64,000 bases of DNA from Mesostigma viride (GCA_009746045.1 RPFO01000264.1:558001-622000); one strand, 5' to 3'. Positions 35,476-45,951 are shown, counted from the stretch's first letter. Program-made: numbers and translations. The notes: generated by a model not told the origin, from the letters alone.

Positions 35476-36552
35476 ATGTCCGCAGCCGCGACAGCAGCAG
35501 CTACGAAAGCGACGAAAGATCTCAACATCTTACAGGCCTGCAAAAATATTACACAGTTCGACGGCCTCGACCCAGTAAAGTGGGATAACACGAAGATTCC
35601 TTTTCTGGCCGTAGTGACAGCATTCGGGATGCTGTCTGTCCTGCTTGGCACCGAGGTCAATGAGGAACGCGACCTGATTCTTTTTGCGGCCCTTTGTCAG
35701 TGCCTCGTTGGACCGGCACTCAAAGTGGCAAACAGTGTTACTCAGAAAACAGGCAGCGTGGCATATCATCGCATCTGTGAAGAATATGAGCATCTCAAAC
35801 TGCAGATGAGCAACCGGCGAGCACTACGCCGCAAGCTAAACCGAATGAAGCTGGAACACGGCGTCACAATGCGGCAATATATAACCGACGGGGAATTAAC
35901 TTATAACGACCTGATTGCCACCGGCGCCAAAATGGCACCCGAGGATCTGGCCGAGAATCTGCTCGCCGGCGTGACCGAGGAGTTGCTTCCGTCCCTTGCC
36001 CAATTGAACCTTGGGGACGGTATCACCCTACAGGAAACTAAGGCGGCACTTCTTAAGGCCTGGGACCTTGTGCACGGTAACAAAGATTCCGCGGAGGCCA
36101 CCGGGGTGTATCATACCTCCCACTCTGGACGCGGTGGCCGTGGCACCGGCCGTGGCAGGGGGCGTGGCGGTCACAATGGCGGGACCCTGCGGCCCAGCTG
36201 CACCCACTGCGGTCGCACCTCTCATCAGGAGCCCACCTGCTGGTGGAAGTATCCTCACCTACGGAACACTCGCGGCAACACCGGCGGGCCCGCCACCCAC
36301 CACACCACCGACACCCCGGCGCCCTCCCACGAGGCCCCGACCTCCCCCCCGGTTTCTGCTTCTAAACGCCTTATCCAGCTCCCCCGGGACCGGGAACAAG
36401 GGGTAGCAGCCAGCTGGGCCCAGCTAGCACCAGACGTGGGCCCTGGAGCTTTTCAACCTGCACTGCAGCAGGCGACAGCAGCCAGCCCCCCCAACCCGTC
36501 CTCTGGCCCTCCTGCATCGCTAGCGGCTAGTAGCCCGCCCTGCCAGACGTGA
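35476..36552 (+). CDS. Gag of family A LTR element
   Basis: A 358-residue ATG frame. Copia-type Gag features: an N-terminal region with FDGLDPVKWDNTKIPFL, a helical middle (RRALRRKLNRMKLEHGVTMR, LAENLLAGVTEELLPSLAQL), an RG-rich stretch (GRGGRGTGRGRGRGG), then a CCHC knuckle at 242-255 (CTHCGRTSHQEPTC) followed by WWKYPHLR. The tail is Pro/Ser-rich. It forms virus-like particles binding element RNA. Uninterrupted and the only protein in this element, which suggests selection or recent origin. No protease, integrase or RT follows before the 3' LTR. Confidence 0.88.
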   Translation: MSAAATAAATKATKDLNILQACKNITQFDGLDPVKWDNTKIPFLAVVTAFGMLSVLLGTEVNEERDLILFAALCQCLVGPALKVANSVTQKTGSVAYHRICEEYEHLKLQMSNRRALRRKLNRMKLEHGVTMRQYITDGELTYNDLIATGAKMAPEDLAENLLAGVTEELLPSLAQLNLGDGITLQETKAALLKAWDLVHGNKDSAEATGVYHTSHSGRGGRGTGRGRGRGGHNGGTLRPSCTHCGRTSHQEPTCWWKYPHLRNTRGNTGGPATHHTTDTPAPSHEAPTSPPVSASKRLIQLPRDREQGVAASWAQLAPDVGPGAFQPALQQATAASPPNPSSGPPASLAASSPPCQT

Positions 36553-37405
36553 CAGGTGCAGGTCTTCATGCCAGCAGCCAGCAGTGACCAGTACTGCAGT
36601 ACCAGCATCAACCAGTCAACCTGTGTTCTTTTCTCCTGTGGCGCACTCCCAGGGACACCTGGGGGCCACCGGATGTCTTTCCAGGGTCCCAGCATTTTTC
36701 CCAGCAACAGCAGCCACAACCAAGGTTTTCTAGGGTCACCGGCATTCTCCAAGCGACAGCCACTGTGGCGCACTCCCAGGGACACCTGGGGGCTACAGTC
36801 ATCAAGTCTCCTCTCAGCTCCAACCAGATAGCCGTGTAAGGGGGGTGCCATGGGAGTGTACCCGGCTATACCCTCACTAGCTATAGGTCTCTCTGAGCAA
36901 GGGGGGAACAGGCACATTGTATGCAAGGGGGGTGTCAGGATATGCCCCAATATGCCTGACAGTCTTTTTATTGAGTGTGCTAGTTTCGGGTATACCGGAA
37001 CTTATATGACTACTTTCTGCTACATTTGACTAAATATATTTCCAATGGTGTTAGCTGACATCCGATTTCCAGCGGTGTTAGCTGACATCCGTACCGTACC
37101 TAGTGGTACTGTAGCCGCCTGACAAAATTTGCCTGGATCTGCGCTTCGCGCCGACCCTATGTTCACTAAGTGCTGCCCTGGAGGCGCAATGTCCTTGTAC
37201 TTGCATACTAGTGACCCGACGCGTCATTTTAGTGTTGATGTAAGCCACCCACTTGTGTGTGGCGGCTGGATGCACTCTAACTTATACCGTAGATTATTTC
37301 CAGATCGACGGATACTGTGACAGTGTGTTTTTCCACTTAATGTTGCCCCTGCAATTGTCATGGCTACCCGTTTGAACGCCGACTCAAAGTCAATATATAT
37401 AATCA

Positions 37406-38272
37406 CCTTCGTGCTCTTCCCATGGCCCCCCCATTCGCCTTGGCTCCCAGCCACTACTCGGTGGCGCTCCGGCACCAGCTATTTGCCCCGCAGCCTCTTG
37501 TTCCGGCCGGGCGGCCTTGTGGTAGCTGTGGGCAGCCGCTGGATCCCACGGGGACTCACTACCTTGCCTGCATGGGGGGCCAACAGAATCAGAATTGGTA
37601 TTTGTATTTGCACACTGTCCTCCTGACGGTGGTGCTCGCCATGATTCGGTCGGTCTTCCCCCACGCGAACATCCGGTCCGAGGATGCGGATGGCGCTGCC
37701 TTCTATTCCCCCAACCACCGGCCTGACATCGTGGTGCTGGACTTTGAGGGGGGTGGACGGCATCTGCTTATTGACGTTTCGGTGGCGCGGCCCTTGGCTC
37801 TTAGCCACGTGGCTGGGGCCTCCCTCACGGCAGGTTACACGGCGGACCGGGCGGAGCGGGCCAAGCTCCTGGCCTATGGCGACGTCGGGCACCATCGTGT
37901 GGTGCCCTTTGTCCTGGAGGAGTTTGGGGCCATGGGGCCCCTGACCTCCGCCTTCTTCAAGGAGTGTTGCCGGCTCCGGGAGGACCGGCTGGACCTGGAG
38001 GGCCAGCGGGCCCCATGGTCGGCGCGGACCTGGACGTCATATTGGCGTCAGCGCTTGTCGGTGGCGCTGACTCGGGCCATGGCTGACATCATGCTCCGCC
38101 GTACGCGGGCTGATTTTGCGGTGCAGCAGGGCTATTAGGTTCCTCCCGTTAGGCGTTTCCATTGGTCTTATCGTAGTATAGAGCTTTGACATGGCTCTGT
38201 ATATAGGTTTATAGCTGGGCGTTTGCTTTGGTTTGAGTGATTTCACTCTGTTGTAAGTAATTATATTTTTTA
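37406..38272 (+). mobile_element. 5'-truncated RLE LINE copy in the family A 3' LTR
   Basis: Nearly identical to the 3' part of the LINE at 38360-39067, cut at its 5' end and complete at its 3' end. The target AATATATATAATCA is duplicated exactly at 37392-37405 and 38273-38286; the empty site is seen in the 5' LTR (near 35100). The 3' UTR of about 134 nt ends TTGTAAGTAATTATATTTTT, giving the true 3' end of the family. Confidence 0.92.
37422..38138 (+). CDS. LINE C-terminal CCHC and restriction-like endonuclease fragment
   Basis: A 238-residue open frame inside the truncated copy. Zinc motif C33, C36, H46, C50 (CGSCGQPL..THYLAC) and a PD-(D/E)XK nuclease with PD at 101-102 (RPDIVVLDF) and D118 (HLLIDVSV). 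In RLE LINEs this nuclease nicks the target to prime reverse transcription. Being a 5'-truncated copy it is probably not expressed from its own promoter, though it sits in an LTR. It shows the intact C-terminus (RADFAVQQGY) lost in the main copy. Confidence 0.8.
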   Translation: MAPPFALAPSHYSVALRHQLFAPQPLVPAGRPCGSCGQPLDPTGTHYLACMGGQQNQNWYLYLHTVLLTVVLAMIRSVFPHANIRSEDADGAAFYSPNHRPDIVVLDFEGGGRHLLIDVSVARPLALSHVAGASLTAGYTADRAERAKLLAYGDVGHHRVVPFVLEEFGAMGPLTSAFFKECCRLREDRLDLEGQRAPWSARTWTSYWRQRLSVALTRAMADIMLRRTRADFAVQQGY

Positions 38273-38345
38273 AATATATATAATCAGTAAAGCATTATTC
38301 GATCTTTATGTAAGCCTGCCACCTGTCTTACATTCTGACAGAGTG

Positions 38346-39070
38346 TGGGCTCGGCGTACCTTCGTGCTCTTCCCATGGCCCCCCCATTCGCCTTGGCTCC
38401 CAGCCACTACTCGGTGGCGCTCCGGCACCAGCTATTTGCCCCGCAGCCTCTTGTTCCGGCCGGGCGGCCTTGTGGTAGCTGTGGGCAGCCGCTGGATCCC
38501 ACGGGGACTCACTACCTTGCCTGCATGGGGGGCCAACAGAATCAGAATTGGTATTTGTATTTGCACACTGTCCTCCTGACGGTGGTGCTCGCCATGATTC
38601 GGTCGGTTTTCCCCCACGCGAACATCCGGTCCGAGGATGCGGATGGCGCTGCCTTCTATTCCCCCAACCACCGGCCTGACATCGTGGTGCTGGACTTTGA
38701 GGGGGTGGCCGGCATCTGCTTATTGACGTTTCGGTGGCGCGGCCCTTGGCTCTTAGCCACGTGGCTGGGGCCTCCCTCACGGCAGGTTACACGGCGGACC
38801 GGGCGGAGCGGGCCAAGCTCCTGGCCTACGGCGACGTCGGGCACCATCGTGTGGTGCCCTTTGTCCTGGAGGAGTTTGGGGCCATGGGGCCCCTGACCTC
38901 CGCCTTCTTCAAGGAGTGTTGCCGGCTCCGGGAGGACCGGCTGGACCTGGAGGGCCAGCGGGCCCCATGGTCGGCGCGGACCTGGACGTCATATTGGCGT
39001 CAGCGCTTGTCGGTGGCGCTGTCAGACTCGGGCCATGGCTGACATCATGCTCCGCCGTACGCGGGCTGTC
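38346..39070 (+). pseudogene. LINE C-terminal endonuclease region, main copy
   Basis: Continues the RT frame directly after the 32348-38340 insertion (GSAYLRALPMAPPF). Has the same CCHC and PD..D motifs as the truncated copy but a frame change near 38710 (GGG run one base different) and an extra GTCA near 39020. Similarity to the truncated copy stops after GTACGCGGGCT at about 39067, so the true 3' end has been lost. Confidence 0.8.
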
Positions 39071-39096
39071 TGATGCGAGCGGCTCCGGCGGTAGGG

Positions 39097-39302
39097 AGTT
39101 AGGTTAAATAGTGCCGGAACCTTTTGCCGCCTGAGGCAAATCGGTCCGTCACACTATTTTGCCCGGAATAACCACTTCCGAGCACCCAAGTTGATTCGGC
39201 CGAATTAACTTGGGTGCTCGGAAGTGGTTATTCCGGGCAAAATAGTGTGACGGACCGATTTGCCTCAGGCGGCAAAAGGTTCCGGCACTATTTAACCTAA
39301 CT
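39097..39302. repeat. 206-bp near-perfect palindrome
   Basis: Left arm from AGTTAGGTTAAATAGTGCCG pairs with the right arm ending CGGCACTATTTAACCTAACT. The arms are about 96 bp each and practically identical, and the centre (GATTCGGCCGAATT) is itself almost palindromic. No spacer, so the DNA can form a cruciform. It lies exactly between the broken end of the LINE and the broken start of the DIRS fragment. Confidence 0.93.
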
Positions 39303-39306
39303 TGGG

Positions 39307-39845
39307 GTGGTCTACAGGGACCTGCCTGGGGCTGATTGTGCCCGGCTGGCGACCCGGCGCGAAGCGCGGGGGTGGCGGACGACAGCTTTAACGTCTGGGG
39401 AGGACTGGGTCCTGGAGCGCATGGAGGAGGGGGACTACAGCCTGCTGGATAGTGGCCACTGGCGTACGGCACTGTCCTACCGGTGGCGGGGGCAGCCTAA
39501 CCACATCAACGTCAAGGAGGCGATTGCTGCGACACAGGGGGTCGAGTGGTCGTGCCGGACCAAGGCGCATTGTGCGTGTCGAGGTAAGCGAGTCGTCCGG
39601 CTCGTGGACTCTAGTGCTGTGGTGGGGGCGTTTGTCAGAGGGCGGTCGTCTTCCTACCGCCTCAACCAGCTGGTTCGGCGCAACTGCACTCTGTCACTGG
39701 CTGGCGACATGCCGAGAGCCACTGGGTCTGGGTGGCTACCGACCACAACCCAGCTGACAAGGCCAGTCGGCGTGGCGCTTGGATTCCTGACTTGACCCGG
39801 TGTGGTGACGTGCATCCCAACCCTGGGCCTGAGGGGGCGCGACGC
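39307..39845 (+). pseudogene. DIRS RNase H region
   Basis: Frame with HINVKEAIAATQGVEW and RLVDSSAVVGAFVRGRSSSY (acidic residues typical of DIRS RNase H), then a shift near 39710 into HWVWVATDHNPADKASRR, the end motif of this RNase H class (NPAD..SR). Directly after it comes RCGDVHPNPGP (39798-39830), similar to a 2A peptide motif. Confidence 0.72.
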
Positions 39846-40785
39846 CCTCGGGACTTGGCACTTTTGGAGGGCACAGTCAACCCTGTGTCTACCTTGCCAG
39901 CGTACCGGCGCGCGGGCGGCTGTCTACGTGGCGTGGGCGCCACCTGGCCCTGTCGACCCAGCTGACGCGGAAGCCATTTTCTGTGAGTGGATTTCTGCTG
40001 TCTACCATGCCAGAAGCGGGCCGGCGGGGGCGTACCTTATGCCAGCACGCCAAGGCCTGTCTGCACCTGTACTACCCCGACATTGTTCGGAATTGGGTAC
40101 TGGCGAACCGCCTGCTAGCAGGTTGGCAGCGGCTTGTTCCGGCTGTCAGCCCTCCGCCTATCGGCCCTGGCACCTTTGCTATTTCACTGCCCTGTTGCTA
40201 GTTTCACGTCGACAGGTGCATTTGAGTGCGTTGATTATTATTGCTTTCCAGCAGTATTTACGCATTAGCGAGGCGCTATACCTAGGGCTGCGGGTTCGGG
40301 ATGTGGCTCATCCCGGCCACCCCCTTCTCGAGCCAGGGCCCACGGTCGGTGCCCTGGTGCTGCGCAACCCCAAAACTGCGCAGGGGGCGGCCCAGCACGT
40401 CCTCGTCCGAGATCCACTTTCTTTGTGGCTCCTGCGACGCCTGACGGCTGGCCAGCCCCTGGATGCACTTCTCTCTCGGGGTTTAACGTACAGCCAGGCT
40501 ACATAGGCAGCAGTGGGAGGCTGTGCAGGCCCACATGGGCATCCCGGGGATGTTTTCTTTTCACAGCCTCCGGCATGGGGGGGCGACGCACGACGCCATC
40601 GCTGGCGAGTCGCCGGAGGCCATTCTGAGCTGCGCGGCCGGTGGGCTTCTGCCCTCTCGGTCACGCGCTACATTGGCCTCCACCACAGCCTCCTGGGGCG
40701 CGACATCCCGCCCGCCCTCTGGGCTCAGGCCCTGGGTTTCGACCCAGCGGCTTTCCGGCGCCACTTCGGTGGCGTCGAGTTTTGA
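39846..40785 (+). pseudogene. DIRS tyrosine recombinase
   Basis: The catalytic Arg lies in QQYLRISEALYLGLRVRD (about 40250-40300), the HxxR box in FSFHSLRHGGATHDAIAG (about 40554-40607), and the likely nucleophile Tyr in VTRYIGLHHSLLG (about 40659-40700). These three are in different frames (changes near 40000-40200, 40500 and 40620), so no full protein is made unless the indels are errors. The enzyme would insert circular element DNA by site-specific recombination. Confidence 0.78.
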
Positions 40786-41466
40786 CGTCTTCCTGTCTTT
40801 ATCTCTCGTCTTTTAGCAATCAACTGACCTCACCCTTGTGTGGGAGGTCAGGGGGGACATGGTTTAACTAACCCGAGGGTGAACCTGGGTTGGGACAAAG
40901 TACCCCCGTAGCTAGGTAGTTTAGGTTTTCTTTTTTGCATGTCCTACGTATTTTCGGCTGTTAGCCATGTAAGGAGATGTGGGTAGAGCAGGGGCACAGC
41001 TGCTGTGGGCTGGCCCTGCACATTCACATAGTGTGCTCACCCTAGCATACAGATGGCCGTGTTGCCATCTGGTAGACATGTCTGTGTTATTCCACCGTAT
41101 AGAGCTAGCACACATATTGTAATAAATTTGATGTTTTGTGGTGATGCATGCAAAGCAAGGCATTGAAGGCCAGAAATGGATTTGGTGAGCTATGCTAATT
41201 TTATCTATGACTAACCTGCTGAGCGGAGAATGCAACGCCGCATAGCACAAAAAGAAAAAATAATTTTGAAAAAAATATTTTTTGTGCTGGCACCCATACC
41301 CCAGCCACCCAGGTAGGGGTTGGCTGGACAGGTGGTTGCTATAAAAGGTGGGCTTCCATTCTAGGGAATCAGGTTGTTTCTTTTGCCTCCCACCCACCCA
41401 CCCTGGTTAAAGGGGTAAAGCAGGGGCACAGCTGGCAGCTGTGGGCTGGCCCTGCACATGCACATA
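40786..41466. other. Spacer; first copy of a duplicated segment
   Basis: No gene. 40990-41160 (GCAGGGGCACAGCTGCTGTG through TAATAAATTTGATGTT) is repeated from about 41420: the second copy is interrupted by the tandem array at 41472-49426 and continues at 49427-49570. The first copy therefore shows the empty site of the array. Confidence 0.75.
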
Positions 41467-41471
41467 GTGTG

Positions 41472-42175
41472 TGTCGGGAAAATGACCAAAAACTTCTCCT
41501 AGCTTGCACAATAAAAGCTGGCTATCTGAGGAAAGTTCCGGTACTTGAAGACCTTTGACCTTATGGACAAGAATGAGGCGAATTCATTGGTAATAATCGC
41601 TTAATCATTGATCCAACATAGTCTAGGCTGCGGCCATGGGGCGGCCAGCTGCCATAGCTTAGCATATCAAGGCTTACAGGACAAATTGCCAGAGCAACAT
41701 TATGTGGAAAAAGCACACCGTCCCTATATAGCCGTCGATTTAGGAAAAAATCTACGGCACAGTTAGGGTGCAGGCCAGCCGCCACACAAAACGTGGGTGG
41801 CTTGCATCAACACAGACATGATGCGTTGGGTCACTAGTATGCAAGTACAAGGACATTGCGCCTCCAGGGCAGCACTTAGTGAAAAAGGGTCGGCGCGAGG
41901 CGGGGATCCTGGCAAATTTGTCCGACGGCTACAGTACCGGCAGGACAGTGCTCGGTACGGTACGGATGGCAGCAAACAGTGCTGGAAATATATTGAGTGC
42001 CGATTTATACTACATCGGACTTTGACCAAGTGGACTGAAAATATAAGTATCGTCTGAAAAAGATTCCGTCACACTAGTACAGATTCATCTACGCGTAAGC
42101 GTCTCGGCCATATATTGTAAGTCGGCCGTAACTGTTCAGCGTAAGAAAGCCATCGGACAGAATATAATTCTAACA
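41472..42175 (-). repeat. Family B LTR 1
   Basis: 704 bp. Outer-edge copy, differs slightly from the others (TGTCGGG instead of TGTCAGG, an extra TA near 41729). Confidence 0.9.
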
Positions 42176-42354
42176 CACCCCCTTGGTCGATGGCTGAAGC
42201 TGACGGGCAAAATATAAAACAAACACACCCCCTTGCCCAAAGAGAAGACACGGCAAGTCTATAACTAGGGGGGTACAGGACACCCCGGGGCCCATAAGAC
42301 CATCACAGGTCAGACTCGCCAGATTAACTCAAACAGGACAGAGGAGATAAAACT

Positions 42355-43281
42355 TTACAGCTGGGTAGCTAAGTCATCAGTGGCCTCGGCCATTGTGTTA
42401 ACCCATGGGTTAAAACAGAAACCAGGTGGAACGGCTCCAGCCTCCTGAGTGAGGTGTGCCTTGTCCTGGTTGTCACGCGGCCGGAGGTTGGGATACTTGC
42501 GGTAACAGGTCTCCTGGAGATGCCCAGGCCGACGGCAGAAGGTGCACCGCTTCTTACCACCCCCTGAGGAAGTAGCGTACGCGGTGCCCTCGGTGTGGGT
42601 AGCAGGGTCCACGGGCTTGTTGGTAGGTTTGGCAGAGGGATCCCGGGGCGTCAGCAGGTCGTCAATCTCAAATACTAGGTCGATCACGGATCTGGTGGAG
42701 GGTCATGCCAGGTGTGCGGCGGTCGGCCATGGCCGCGCGGTGCGCGGTCGACAGCCCAGCCAGAAGGCAGTCCTTCCACTCATCCCAGGTAACCATAACG
42801 CCCGCGTCCTCCAGGTCCTGTTTCATCATCATACCACGGGACCAGTACTTCGGTGCAGTCTCATTCTGCAGGATGGCAATCTGGTATAGTTGACGCTTCT
42901 TTTCCAGCTTATACGACTCGGTCAAATACGGCTGGCGAATGGTGGACTTTAAATGCTTATAGACGGCGCTTACAGTAGGGGGGTCAACAGTGCGGGCCTC
43001 GCGGATGGCCTGTCCCTTTTAAGAATAGCAAGCAAGGTGGATCGCAGAAGCTTGTCGGCCGCCTTGACGTGCTCCAGGGACATATCAGCACTACCATCTA
43101 ACACCCCCAGCACCCCCTGGGCATCACAGGACGCCTCCAGTATTGCCTCAAGCTCGACCCAACCCGCAAAGTCGTTGCATGGATCAAAACGTGTCACATT
43201 CCGGAGAGATGGCTGTACGGCTCTGGCACCCACCACCATAGGACGCTCGCCAGGGTCACGAGACGCAGTTGCCCGCGACAT
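42355..43281 (-). pseudogene. Family B Gag, copy 1 (frameshifted)
   Basis: ATG 43281. Three consecutive frames: 42970-43281 (NVTRFDPCNDFAGWVELEAI), 42668-42925 (copia Gag helical part, TWDEWKDCLLAGLSTAHRAA) and 42355-42687 ending in a CCHC knuckle (CTFCRRPGHLQETCYRKYPN). Together they match the Gag layout of family A. The changes (about 42960 and 42680) are the same in all three copies, so they predate the amplification. This copy alone has an extra 12 nt (PWVN in translation) near 42400. Confidence 0.78.
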
Positions 43282-43538
43282 GGTTCAGCTCTCCACAAAG
43301 TAGTCGCCACACCAGTACAGTGTAGTTGCAGCAGAAAGGATAGCTCCAGAAAAAGGTGGGACGCAGCAAACGTGACCACAACTCGGATTAAGACCAGTGA
43401 CAGGGCAGGCCAGGCACCAAAAGTCACACTGGATAAGGAAATAGCCGAGTGCTGCACAGTAGCAACGCGTCACTGAGTCGCAAACAGGAGCATGCACAGT
43501 AGGAGTGCTCACAAAATACCAACAAATGGTCTCGTTGC

Positions 43539-43772
43539 TTAGTCGATATCTGCACCCTCACTCTGAAGGTATTGCAGGTAAGAACCAATCAGGGTATTCA
43601 GGATCACAAAATCAAGGGGACACTCCCCCTGTGGTGAATCATACGTATCCCTAATTATCTCAATAATCCAACGCCTTGCCTGTACTGGATTGATGGCCAC
43701 AGTAGCTCTCCTGCCTTGGAATTCAAAAGTTACTATAATCAAGTCTATGCTGGGGTGATCAAGCCCAGACAT
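43539..43772 (-). CDS. Small ORF upstream of family B gag, copy 1
   Basis: A 77-residue ATG frame between the primer site and gag. Sequence begins SGLDHPSIDLIIVTFEFQG and contains ARRWIIEIIRDTYDS. No known domain recognised; mixed hydrophobic and charged, without signal peptide. Present at the same place in all three units, but near-identity of the units makes conservation uninformative. Confidence 0.4.
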   Translation of the reverse strand: MSGLDHPSIDLIIVTFEFQGRRATVAINPVQARRWIIEIIRDTYDSPQGECPLDFVILNTLIGSYLQYLQSEGADID

Positions 43773-43898
43773 GCCTCATCCAAAAATTCCCAAAGAAAGC
43801 AGCAGGAAGAGAAATATGGGCCAGCAAAATTCGCAGAGGGCCGGCTTAAGACTTGTCGAGTGGTCAAAAGCGAATCGTAGCTTATGCAGCCGATACCA

Positions 43899-44600
43899 TG
43901 TCAGGAAAATGACCAAAAACTTCTCCTAGCTTGCACAATAAAAGCTGGCTATCGGAGGAAAGTTCCGGTACTTGAAGACCTTTGACCTTATGGACAAGAA
44001 TGAGGCGAATTCATTGGTAATAATCGCTTAATCATTGATCCAACATAGTCTAGGCTGCGGCCATGGGGCGGCCAGCTGCCATAGCTTAGCATATCAAGGC
44101 TTACAGGACAAATTGCCAGAGCAACATTATGTGGAAAAAGCACACCGTCCCTATAGCCGTCGATTTAGGAAAAAATCTACGGCACAGTTAGGGTGCAGGC
44201 CAGCCGCCACACAAAACGTGGGTGGCTTGCATCAACACAGACATGATGCGTTGGGTCACTAGTATGCAAGTACAAGGACATTGCGCCTCCAGGGCAGCAC
44301 TTAGTGAAAAAGGGTCGGCGCGAAGCGCGGATCCTGGCAAATTTTTCCGACGGCTACAGTACCGGCAGGACAGTGCTCGGTACGGTACGGATGGCAGCAA
44401 ACAGTGCTGGAAATATATTGAGTGCCGATTTATACTACATCGGACTTTGACCAAGTGGACTGAAAATATAAGTATCGTCTGAAAAAGATTCCGTCACACT
44501 AGTACAGATTCATCTACGCGTAAGCGTCTCGGCCATATATTGTAAGTCGGCCGTAACTGTTCAGCGTAAGAAAGCCATCGGACAGAATATAATTCTAACA
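43899..44600 (-). repeat. Family B LTR 2
   Basis: 702 bp, almost identical to LTRs 3 and 4. Plus strand begins TGTCAGGAAAATGACC and ends ATAATTCTAACA. Confidence 0.9.
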
Positions 44601-44779
44601 CACCCCCTTGGTCGATGGCTGAAGCTGATGGGCAAAATATAAAACAAACACACCCCCTTGCCCAAAGAGAAGACACGGCAAGTCTATAACTAGGGGGGTA
44701 CAGGACACCCCGGGGCCCATAAGACCATCACAGGTCAGACTCGCCAGATTAACTCAAACAGGACAGAGGAGATAAAACT

Positions 44780-45694
44780 TTACAGCTGGGTAGCTAAGTC
44801 ATCAGTGGCCTCGGCCATTGTGTTAAAACAGAAACCAGGTGGAACGGCTCCAGCCTCCTGAGTGAGGTGTGCCTTGTCCTGGTTGTCACGCGGCCGGAGG
44901 TTGGGATACTTGCGGTAACAGGTCTCCTGGAGATGCCCAGGCCGACGGCAGAAGGTGCACCGCTTCTTACCACCCCCTGAGGAAGTAGCGTACGCGGTGC
45001 CCTCGGTGTGGGTAGCAGGGTCCACGGGCTTGTTGGTAGGTTTGGCAGAGGGATCCCGGGGCGTCAGCAGGTCGTCAATCTCAAATACTAGGTCGATCAC
45101 GGATCTGGTGGAGGGTCATGCCAGGTGTGCGGCGGTCGGCCATGGCCGCGCGGTGCGCGGTCGACAGCCCAGCCAGAAGGCAGTCCTTCCACTCATCCCA
45201 GGTAACCATAACGCCCGCGTCCTCCAGGTCCTGTTTCATCATCATACCACGGGACCAGTACTTCGGTGCAGTCTCATTCTGCAGGATGGCAATCTGGTAT
45301 AGTTGACGCTTCTTTTCCAGCTTATACGACTCGGTCAAATACGGCTGGCGAATGGTGGACTTTAAATGCTTATAGACGGCGCTTACAGTAGGGGGGTCAA
45401 CAGTGCGGGCCTCGCGGATGGCCTGTCCCTTTTAAGAATAGCAAGCAAGGTGGATCGCAGAAGCTTGTCGGCCGCCTTGACGTGCTCCAGGGACATATCA
45501 GCACTACCATCTAACACCCCCAGCACCCCCTGGGCATCACAGGACGCCTCCAGTATTGCCTCAAGCTCGACCCAACCCGCAAAGTCGTTGCATGGATCAA
45601 AACGTGTCACATTCCGGAGAGATGGCTGTACGGCTCTGGCACCCACCACCATAGGACGCTCGCCAGGGTCACGAGACGCAGTTGCCCGCGACAT
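44780..45694 (-). pseudogene. Family B Gag, copy 2 (frameshifted)
   Basis: Same three-frame structure as copy 1 (45383-45694, 45081-45338, 44780-45100), lacking the 12-nt insertion. Confidence 0.78.
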
Positions 45695-45951
45695 GGTTCA
45701 GCTCTCCACAAAGTAGTCGCCACACCAGTACAGTGTAGTTGCAGCAGAAAGGATAGCTCCAGAAAAAGGTGGGACGCAGCAAACGTGACCACAACTCGGA
45801 TTAAGACCAGTGACAGGGCAGGCCAGGCACCAAAAGTCACACTGGATAAGGAAATAGCCGAGTGCTGCACAGTAGCAACGCGTCACTGAGTCGCAAACAG
45901 GAGCATGCACAGTAGGAGTGCTCACAAAATACCAACAAATGGTCTCGTTGC

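Larger units (their letters stand above)
32348..38340 (+). mobile_element. Gag-only LTR retrotransposon (TR-GAG-like, copia type), family A
   Basis: LTRs start TGTCAGGATATG and end CATTCTGACA. The target GAGTG is duplicated at 32343-32347 and 38341-38345, and it splits the LINE gene, which resumes in frame. The primer site TGGTATCGAGC begins at 35162 and resembles the tRNA-iMet site. A purine tract AAGGGGGG (36925-36932) precedes the 3' LTR. The interior encodes only Gag, so replication would depend on a partner's Pol. Without their own inserts the LTRs are 523 and 527 bp and nearly identical. The 5' LTR carries a TTAA element, the 3' LTR a truncated LINE. Confidence 0.9.
36933..38340 (+). 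repeat. Family A 3' LTR, interrupted
   Basis: LTR sequence 36933-37405 and 38287-38340, interrupted by a truncated LINE with a 14-nt duplicated target. Confidence 0.9.
25910..39070 (+). mobile_element. RLE-type LINE with PHD/RING domains, split by two LTR insertions
   Basis: Three GC-rich blocks (25910-27586, 29608-32347, 38346-39070) make one element once the insertions with their duplicated targets (CTCCC, GAGTG) are ignored. Reading continues in frame across the second insertion. Domains in order: PHD, unknown middle, RING-H2, C2H2-like zinc fingers, RT, CCHC-type zinc motif and PD-(D/E)XK endonuclease. The intact 3' end is seen only in the truncated copy at 37406-38272. The main copy loses similarity after about 39067, where the palindrome and DIRS fragment begin. 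Several homopolymer indels break the frame. Confidence 0.82.
39303..40785 (+). mobile_element. DIRS-type tyrosine-recombinase retrotransposon fragment
   Basis: Contains an RNase H part and a tyrosine recombinase, the combination specific to DIRS-like elements, which integrate without DDE integrase. The RT and Gag parts and the terminal repeats are not found. The left side begins abruptly at the palindrome, the right limit is uncertain. Confidence 0.78.
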
